Shown piece by piece: positions 5,682-10,604 of a stretch of 10,604 nucleotides of DNA. The DNA comes from TCS-49 sp964442515. GTDB lineage: Bacteria; Campylobacterota; Campylobacteria; Campylobacterales; Sulfurovaceae. The translations under genes and the position numbers were made by a program. The stretch's first letter is position 1; every line of letters starts with the position of its first letter. The notes under the pieces were generated by a model that had not been told where the DNA came from, ran no database searches, and was given only the letters and a program-made list of their open reading frames with translations. The stretch covers positions 1 through 10,604 of the forward strand of contig CAYUAC010000070.1 of the NCBI GenBank assembly GCA_964442515.1, written 5' to 3'.

Positions 5682-7472
5682 ATGCGTCTGTTCTGGTTTG
5701 TTTTGATGCTTGTTCTGTCTGCCTTTGCCGATGACGCGGTTTTGGTTAATGGGGAGAAAGGAAAAATAGACGGTTTTTCCATCGGCTATTTTGAAGACAG
5801 TGGGGACAGGCTCGGTTTTGACCGGGTGGTGGGGCAGGAATTTAAGCCCGTATCCAACCGTTTGAGCTTTGGATACCGCAGCCATCCCATCTGGCTGAAG
5901 GTTACGCTGCGCAATACCACGGACAGTACCCAATCGTTTGTACTGGCTTTTGAAGAACCGTTTTTGCAGACGGTTGACCTGTATTATCAAAAGCACGGAC
6001 GTACCTACGTGCAGCAAAACGGTACGAATATACCGCTTGCCAAAAGAAAGCTGTCTCATACAAACGCCCACTTTCCCCTGAGCCTGAAGCCAAAATCCCA
6101 GCAAACCTATTACATGAAACTAGAAACCGAGTTTGCGACCTTCGGGGAACTTTTTGTGTATGAAAGCGGATATTACCGAAGCGGCGCCCAGCGCTCATAT
6201 TTTCTGTACTTTTTATACCTTGGAGCCGTGATCGCTATCAGTTTGTACAATATATTTTTATATGTCGGTTTGAAAAACAGATCGCACCTTTATTATGCCG
6301 GTTACTCTTTGGGTTTTGGTGGATGGGTAGCGCTGTACAGCGGGGTGGCGTATCTGTATATTCCCGTAGAACATATCCACGCGTACCACGTATACACTCC
6401 GCTGACCTTTGTCTTTTTTATTCTTTTTTCCAATTATATCCTCAAAGTCGATAAAAACTTCCCCAGGCTTTTTGCGCTTTCAAAAGCCAATATGGTGTTG
6501 CTGCTTGTATTGGTGGCTGTCATGCTGTTTGATCTGGGAACGGGTTTTGGATTGTTAAACGCCGTTGCGTCGTATCTGTTTTTACTGTATTTCGGGATTG
6601 CCTCGGTGCTTGCCTACAGAGGCGACAGGGTGGCTTTGTATTACCTGCTGGCTATCGGGATATTTTTGCTGACAATGAGTATGGCGGCACTGCTTGCGAT
6701 GGGCCTGCTGCCAAACACGGTTTTTACGCGCTACAGCTTTTTAGTGGGTTCTTTTATCGAAATCGTAGTATTTTCCTTTCTGCTTGCCTTCCGTATCAGT
6801 AATACCCAAAAGCAGTATCAGCAAACCCTGCATAAAGAGATAGCGCGGCAGACCAAAGATATCGAGGATAAAAACAAAAAGCTGCGCGAAGCGGTCGCGC
6901 AAAAAGAGCGGCTGCTGAAAGAGATGTTTCACAGGGTCAAAAACAATTTTCAGGTGCTTATTGCCATTCTTTCGCTGCAGCAGCAGGAGGAGGCTTCCAA
7001 AACCCTGCGGGCAAAGATGGAGTTTCTCATCCAAAAGCTGCAAGCCATGGCCCAAATTCATGCGATGCTTTTTAATATCCATTCTGATCAAACAATCGAC
7101 GCGAAGTATTTTGTGACAAAGCTGTGCGATCACCTGCGCACCGACTGGATCACTCTGGATACGCAGCTGGAATCTTTTGCCATCAACGGCGCGGACGCGC
7201 AGAATCTGGGATTGATCCTCAATGAGTTGTTTGCCAACTCTTTTAAGCACAGCTGCCTCAAAAGCAGCTGCCATATTTTTCTCAAGTTGTATACAAAAGG
7301 CCCGCGCGCGGTGCTTTGCTACCGTGACAACGCGGCGTGTTACGATGCAGACGCCGCCGGTGAGGGAACGGGGACGGAGCTGGTGGAAGAGTTTGCCACA
7401 AAACTCCCAAACGCCTCGGTTGCGATAGAACGGGGCAGGGTATTACAGTATGTTATCTCTTTTGACCTCTAG
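5682..7472 (+). CDS. 7TMR-DISM membrane histidine kinase, HisKA_2 type
   Basis: This is a 596-residue sensor kinase. Residues 1-16 look like a signal peptide (cleavage after SAFA). About 28-160 is a periplasmic 7TMR-DISMED2-type domain, which in this family is a carbohydrate-binding-like fold. About 172-370 holds the seven membrane helices of 7TMR-DISM. A coiled coil spans about 372-414. The dimerisation/phosphorylation helix carries H417 in EMFHRVKNNFQVL, typical of HisKA_2. The ATPase has its N-box around N514-N519 (ILNELFANSFKH). The expected DxGxG is degenerate: D549 is present but the glycines are replaced (RDNAACYD), followed by a usable GEGTGTELVEEF. The start at 5682 is chosen for AAAGG seven bases upstream and for the signal peptide; the frame is open to 5634. 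It diverges from its likely partner regulator. The ligand is unknown. Confidence 0.92.
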   Translation: MRLFWFVLMLVLSAFADDAVLVNGEKGKIDGFSIGYFEDSGDRLGFDRVVGQEFKPVSNRLSFGYRSHPIWLKVTLRNTTDSTQSFVLAFEEPFLQTVDLYYQKHGRTYVQQNGTNIPLAKRKLSHTNAHFPLSLKPKSQQTYYMKLETEFATFGELFVYESGYYRSGAQRSYFLYFLYLGAVIAISLYNIFLYVGLKNRSHLYYAGYSLGFGGWVALYSGVAYLYIPVEHIHAYHVYTPLTFVFFILFSNYILKVDKNFPRLFALSKANMVLLLVLVAVMLFDLGTGFGLLNAVASYLFLLYFGIASVLAYRGDRVALYYLLAIGIFLLTMSMAALLAMGLLPNTVFTRYSFLVGSFIEIVVFSFLLAFRISNTQKQYQQTLHKEIARQTKDIEDKNKKLREAVAQKERLLKEMFHRVKNNFQVLIAILSLQQQEEASKTLRAKMEFLIQKLQAMAQIHAMLFNIHSDQTIDAKYFVTKLCDHLRTDWITLDTQLESFAINGADAQNLGLILNELFANSFKHSCLKSSCHIFLKLYTKGPRAVLCYRDNAACYDADAAGEGTGTELVEEFATKLPNASVAIERGRVLQYVISFDL

Positions 7473-7476
7473 CGCA

Positions 7477-7513
7477 GTTTTCTAACGGTTTTCTAACAAA
7501 AATATTTTATCAT
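7477..7513 (+). promoter_or_regulatory. PhoB/OmpR-like direct repeat and -10 ahead of the HD-GYP gene
   Basis: GTTTTCTAAC occurs twice, at 7477-7486 and 7488-7497, an exact 10-bp repeat with an 11-bp period. TATCAT (7508-7513), one mismatch from the -10 consensus, lies ten bases after the second copy, and there is no good -35. OmpR/PhoB-class regulators are known to bind tandem 11-bp units that take the place of the -35. The predicted start near 7520 leaves a 30-base leader with the ribosome site GAGGGGG (7533-7539). The adjacent OmpR-type regulator is the natural candidate to bind (inference). Confidence 0.6.
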
Positions 7514-7549
7514 GGAACCAGCAGCCAAAAGCGAGGGGGCCGTGATTTC

Positions 7550-8623
7550 ATGGAAGAGTTAACCATACTTGTCGTTGATGATACAAAAGAAAACATCCAT
7601 ATCCTGGTCGAAAGTCTGGATGATTACGATATCGCCGTTGCCAAAGACGGCAAAAGCGCGCTTGAAATCGTCCGTGAAGAAACAATCGATCTGATACTGC
7701 TTGATGTGATGATGCCGGAAATGGACGGGTACGAAGTGTGCGCAAAGCTGAAAGCAGATGAAACCACCAAAGATATCCCCGTCATCTTCCTGACGGCTAA
7801 GGTTGATATTGAAGATGAGATCAAAGGGCTTCGGCTGGGGGCGGTGGATTATATCTCCAAACCTTTCAATCCCACGCTGGTGCGCCAAAGAGTGCAAAAC
7901 CACCTGCTGCTCAAAGAAGCTAAAGATGTGCTCAAAAACCAGAAAGACCACCTGCAAGAAGAGGTGAAAAAGCGCACCAAAGAGATCGAAGATGTCCAAA
8001 ACATTACCATAAACGCCATGACTTCACTGGCTGAAACCCGCGATACCGATACGGGCAACCATATCGTGCGCACGACCCAATACGTCAAGGTTTTGTGCCA
8101 AAAACTGGCCGCAAAGCAGGAATACGCCGATACCCTTACCCCAGAGACCATAGAGATCATTTCCAAATCCGCCGCGCTGCATGATATCGGCAAGATTGGT
8201 ATCAAAGACAGTATTCTGCTCAAACCCGGCAAACTCAGCGATGAGGAGTTTGCGCAGATGAGGCGCCACAGCAGCATCGGGTATGAAGCCCTGGCCAACG
8301 CCGAAAAAAGCGTCGTAAAGAGTGAATCGACCTTTCTGTCTTACTCCAAAGAGATAGCGCTGTACCATCATGAAAAATTTGCGGGCGGCGGCTATCCCAC
8401 CGGCAAAAGCGGGCGGGACATTCCCCTAAGCGCGCGCATTATGGCCTTGGCAGACGTATATGACGCCCTGGTTTCAAAGCGGGTGTATAAAGCAGCTTTC
8501 AGCCACGACAAAGCTCTTAGCATCATACTAGAAGAAAGCGGCAGGCATTTTGATCCGGATGTGGTCGAAGCGTTTTTAGCCAGCCAGGATGCATTTATTG
8601 AAATAACAAACAGATACCGATAA
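7550..8623 (+). CDS. Response regulator with HD-GYP cyclic-di-GMP phosphodiesterase output
   Basis: This 357-residue RpfG-like protein should hydrolyse cyclic di-GMP in the cytoplasm under phosphorylation control. The receiver domain (1-120) has D10/D11, phospho-acceptor D52 (LILLDVMMPEMDGYEV), T82 (FLTAK) and K104 (DYISKPFNP). A coiled coil at about 118-150 leads to the HD-GYP domain. Family metal-site candidates are present: E162 (AETRD), H171, H211-D212 (LHDIGKIG), H240, H273-H274 and D302 (ADVYDAL). The GYP triad (281-283) is intact. The usual HHExxDGxGYP reads HHEKFAGGGYP, with Ala278 for Asp; that Asp is not, to my knowledge, a metal ligand, so activity is still expected. It is 77 bases after the kinase gene, has its own regulatory repeat, and starts a tight four-gene operon. 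A GAGGGGG ribosome site is ten bases upstream of the ATG. The kinase upstream is one possible phosphodonor. Confidence 0.94.
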   Translation: MEELTILVVDDTKENIHILVESLDDYDIAVAKDGKSALEIVREETIDLILLDVMMPEMDGYEVCAKLKADETTKDIPVIFLTAKVDIEDEIKGLRLGAVDYISKPFNPTLVRQRVQNHLLLKEAKDVLKNQKDHLQEEVKKRTKEIEDVQNITINAMTSLAETRDTDTGNHIVRTTQYVKVLCQKLAAKQEYADTLTPETIEIISKSAALHDIGKIGIKDSILLKPGKLSDEEFAQMRRHSSIGYEALANAEKSVVKSESTFLSYSKEIALYHHEKFAGGGYPTGKSGRDIPLSARIMALADVYDALVSKRVYKAAFSHDKALSIILEESGRHFDPDVVEAFLASQDAFIEITNRYR

Positions 8624-8632
8624 AGGAGCAGT

Positions 8633-8854
8633 ATGCATACACAAAAAGATATCAAGCCCCTGATGGAGTGGGCAAAACAAAACGGAGATACAAAGATAAT
8701 CCAGCGGGCTTTGGTCAAACTGATGCCCCAGCTCGTTGCGCGCGGGCAGGAGATTACGCAGGAGCGTATTGAAAACAGTGAGCGTTTTACGGTGGACGCT
8801 GATCTTTATGAGCGCTTTGAAGAGGTCACAAAAGACCTTGTTGAGAAAGGATAA
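8633..8854 (+). CDS. Small hypothetical protein, 73 residues
   Basis: I do not recognise this protein. It is short, charged and probably all-helical (about 14-35 and 41-72), with no cysteine, no signal peptide and no membrane segment. It is well supported as a gene: AAAGGAG lies four bases before its ATG, overlapping the HD-GYP stop codon; the gap to the HD-GYP gene is nine bases and to the next gene three. Its place between an enzyme and a sensor protein suggests an adaptor or regulator of a neighbour, but nothing in the sequence proves this. Confidence 0.75.
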   Translation: MHTQKDIKPLMEWAKQNGDTKIIQRALVKLMPQLVARGQEITQERIENSERFTVDADLYERFEEVTKDLVEKG

Positions 8855-8857
8855 GCG

Positions 8858-10087
8858 ATGTTTGATATCAATAAATACGAATTCGATCAAAAACATAACT
8901 GTTTAATCATCGGGGATGAAGCGATGATCTTTCACTGCCACCACTATCTGATCAATCTGCTGCGGACTATTCTGGACGCGACCTACATCGACAGCAGACG
9001 TTTTCTGATCGGCAGCGCGGCGGATTCGGTGTATAATCAGTTAAGCCACCTGTGCGAGGGACTGGATACGCAGCAAAGCAAACAGATGGCGCAGCAGATG
9101 TATAAAACCTTTGGGTACGGATTGATCGACCTTGGCGATATGGATGAAAACGGTATGACGCTAACGACCAAGAAGTCGTTTTTTTCCAAAACGTGGCTGA
9201 TGAAGTTTGACCGCAACAATTCGCCCGTGGATTTTTATACGACCGGGTTTTTAGCCGCTGCCTATGCCGTGATTTACGGTAAAAACCTGCAAGAGGTCAA
9301 TGCCACGCAGCTGCGCTGCATGGCGTGCGGGGATGAGGCAAACGTGCATGAGATAAAACCCGGAGAGTGCAATTTTGACACGTATCCCAAAAAAGCGCCG
9401 CTTGGCTTTCACGACGTGCCCAAGCTTGATCTTGGATGGGAACATGAAAAAACGATCACGGACGCGTTTTTGGGAGCCCACGCAACGATGGTGGGCAATG
9501 AGGAGGGGTTTATCCCCGCTTTTGGCGTTTATATCACCAGAAACCAGAGCGATTTTGTCAACCGGTTGCAGTTTGAGTTTATCAAAGCGATGAAGGAGGT
9601 CGCAGGCGATTACGGGGTAACGCTTGGCGGCGAACTGCTGCTTGAAGCAGGCCACGCCTGCGGCTTTTTCACCTACGGCGGGATTATGACCTCCAAAGAG
9701 TGGGAACAGGGTGTACAACCATATCTGAAAACCAAAGAAGACTGGATCAAGGGTTTGGCCTCTGTTATCAACACCATGGGCTGGGGATATCATACCGCCG
9801 CGCAGCTTGGGGAGCAAAAGGCGGTGTTTCGAAACTACAACGATTTTGAGGATTTAAGCTTTATGCGGATGTACGGCAAAAGCGAGTATCCGGTCAACTG
9901 GGCCAACAGCGGCGGTTTTACGGGATTGATGGAGTTGGTATACAATACCGATCTGGTCAACGGGCACCGCATTGAAACCGAAGAGGGCTTTCGCAGAATG
10001 CGCCGGTCCACGGTGGGGTATAAAACCAGAATGACCAAATCGATCGCGTGCGGCGATGATTATCTGGAAGTGGAGGTATACAAATAA
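8858..10087 (+). CDS. Tandem V4R-like sensor protein
   Basis: This 409-residue soluble protein has two related halves. Half 1 (about 45-167) carries FGYGLID, then TGFLAAAYAVIYG and LRCMACGDEANVHEI. Half 2 (about 255-408) carries MGWGYHT, then GGFTGLMELVYNT and SIACGDDYLEVEV. The order, an aromatic-glycine turn, a Gly-Phe helix and a terminal ACGD-strand, is that of the V4R domain (PF02830), a small-molecule-binding fold seen in XylR/DmpR-type regulators and BchJ-like proteins. Half 1 keeps C154-x2-C157; half 2 has only C398. An FHCHHY cluster at 25-30 and GHACG at 265-269 could bind metal. No signal peptide or membrane helix is seen. A ribosome site (AAAGG) is seven bases before the ATG, three bases after the 73-residue gene. 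Its operon mates are HD-GYP and GAF proteins, so a ligand-sensing role in that pathway is inferred. The V4R call is by eye. Confidence 0.7.
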   Translation: MFDINKYEFDQKHNCLIIGDEAMIFHCHHYLINLLRTILDATYIDSRRFLIGSAADSVYNQLSHLCEGLDTQQSKQMAQQMYKTFGYGLIDLGDMDENGMTLTTKKSFFSKTWLMKFDRNNSPVDFYTTGFLAAAYAVIYGKNLQEVNATQLRCMACGDEANVHEIKPGECNFDTYPKKAPLGFHDVPKLDLGWEHEKTITDAFLGAHATMVGNEEGFIPAFGVYITRNQSDFVNRLQFEFIKAMKEVAGDYGVTLGGELLLEAGHACGFFTYGGIMTSKEWEQGVQPYLKTKEDWIKGLASVINTMGWGYHTAAQLGEQKAVFRNYNDFEDLSFMRMYGKSEYPVNWANSGGFTGLMELVYNTDLVNGHRIETEEGFRRMRRSTVGYKTRMTKSIACGDDYLEVEVYK

Positions 10088-10088
10088 T

Positions 10089-10604
10089 ATGACCCCGGCG
10101 GAGAAAAAACAGTACCGTATCTATTCCAAGCTGCTTGAAATCGGGCAAAACATCAATGAAACCATGGGATTGCCCGATCTGTACGATACGGCCACGGATT
10201 TTGCGACAAAGGAACTTGGCTTTGAAAAATGCCTGATCTTTGAACATGACGATGCAAACGGCTGGTTTAAGATCAAAGCCCACGCCGGGTACGGTGATCC
10301 AAAACAGCAAGGCGTTTTGCAAATTATCAATCTGCTGCTTTCAGGCGAAGTGATCGAGTACCTCCGCACGCAAAACAAGCCCATCGTACACACTACGCAA
10401 CAGCCAGATACGAAGGTATCGGCTCTGTGCAAATCGCTTTTTTTGCAAGAGGCGTATTTTGAACTCGCCGGCGGGGATGTGGATATTCCCTTTTCGGTTA
10501 TTGTCGTGGGCAACGAAAAACAAAGCGCTTATACCCCCATAGGCCAAGACGAGATGGTGATGCTGGGGTTGAAAAATTTTATCGCCCACTTTTCCAACGC
10601 CGCC
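10089..10604 (+). CDS. GAF-domain signalling protein, 3' end outside the window
   Basis: The frame opens at an ATG one base after the V4R gene stop and is still open at the window edge, giving 172 residues. A weak ribosome site, GGAGG at 10072-10076, lies 12 bases upstream, so translational coupling with the V4R gene is likely. Residues about 15-165 look like a GAF domain: a helix with INETMGLPDLYDTATDF, then a strand ELGFEKCLIFEHD, FKIKAHAGYGD, a central linker, VDIPFSVIVVGNE and a closing helix (DEMVMLGLKNFIAHFS). GAF domains bind small molecules or dimerise in front of kinase, diguanylate cyclase or phosphodiesterase modules, so the missing part is probably one of these; which one cannot be seen here. 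It belongs to the HD-GYP operon by strand and spacing. Confidence 0.75.
   Translation, partial: MTPAEKKQYRIYSKLLEIGQNINETMGLPDLYDTATDFATKELGFEKCLIFEHDDANGWFKIKAHAGYGDPKQQGVLQIINLLLSGEVIEYLRTQNKPIVHTTQQPDTKVSALCKSLFLQEAYFELAGGDVDIPFSVIVVGNEKQSAYTPIGQDEMVMLGLKNFIAHFSNAA

Noticed and set aside
6741..7274. Open frame on the minus strand (177 codons) opposite the histidine kinase
   Set aside because: It is antisense to the coiled-coil and HisKA_2 region, which is clearly coding on the plus strand. No motif is seen in the translation.
9251..9817. Long open frame on the minus strand (188 codons) opposite the V4R-like gene
   Set aside because: It lies wholly antisense to a gene with good ribosome site, operon spacing and family motifs. 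Its translation shows no recognisable domain.
10121..10513. Minus-strand open frame (130 codons) near the window end
   Set aside because: The plus strand is an uninterrupted frame with GAF-like content, coupled to the upstream gene and open to the edge, which is the better reading.

Overview
The window looks like Campylobacterota (Epsilonproteobacteria) chromosome, most like the Sulfurimonas/Sulfuricurvum side of that group. The grounds are a CcoG with moderate GC, a histidine kinase with a 7TMR-DISM sensor, dense tail-to-tail gene packing and AT-rich leaders. This is an impression from protein style, not a computed placement. I see no insertion sequences, CRISPR arrays, tRNAs or rRNAs, and no gene-free stretch longer than about 165 bases.

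Left part (1-1754): the 3' five-sixths of a pyruvate kinase gene enters from the left. It overlaps tail-to-tail by 38 bases with a minus-strand gene for a DUF134 helix-turn-helix regulator fused to a NifX/NifB-like domain. The 162-base gap between that regulator and ccoG carries divergent promoters. A near-consensus sigma-70 promoter faces ccoG, and a perfect 12-bp palindrome sits between its -35 and -10.

Middle (1917-4949): ccoG (cbb3 oxidase maturation iron-sulfur protein) ends in a strong UUCG-loop terminator. A membrane-anchored protein of unknown function and a SLAC1/TehA-family anion channel follow.

Right part (4940-10604) is a signalling island. An OmpR-type response regulator (minus strand) diverges from a 7TMR-DISM/HisKA_2 histidine kinase (plus strand) across a 79-base promoter region with an imperfect inverted repeat. 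After the kinase comes a separate tight operon: a REC-HD-GYP cyclic-di-GMP phosphodiesterase, a 73-residue unknown protein, a 409-residue protein that I read as two tandem V4R-like sensor domains, and a GAF-domain protein cut by the window end. The operon is preceded by a perfect 10-bp direct repeat with 11-bp period, placed one turn upstream of a -10 element. This is the layout of a PhoB/OmpR-class activator site.

My working model is inference. The kinase phosphorylates the divergent OmpR-type regulator, which switches on the HD-GYP operon through the direct repeat. The V4R and GAF proteins would add a second ligand-sensing input to cyclic-di-GMP signalling. The HD-GYP / small protein / double-V4R / GAF operon is the part most likely to be an undescribed system.
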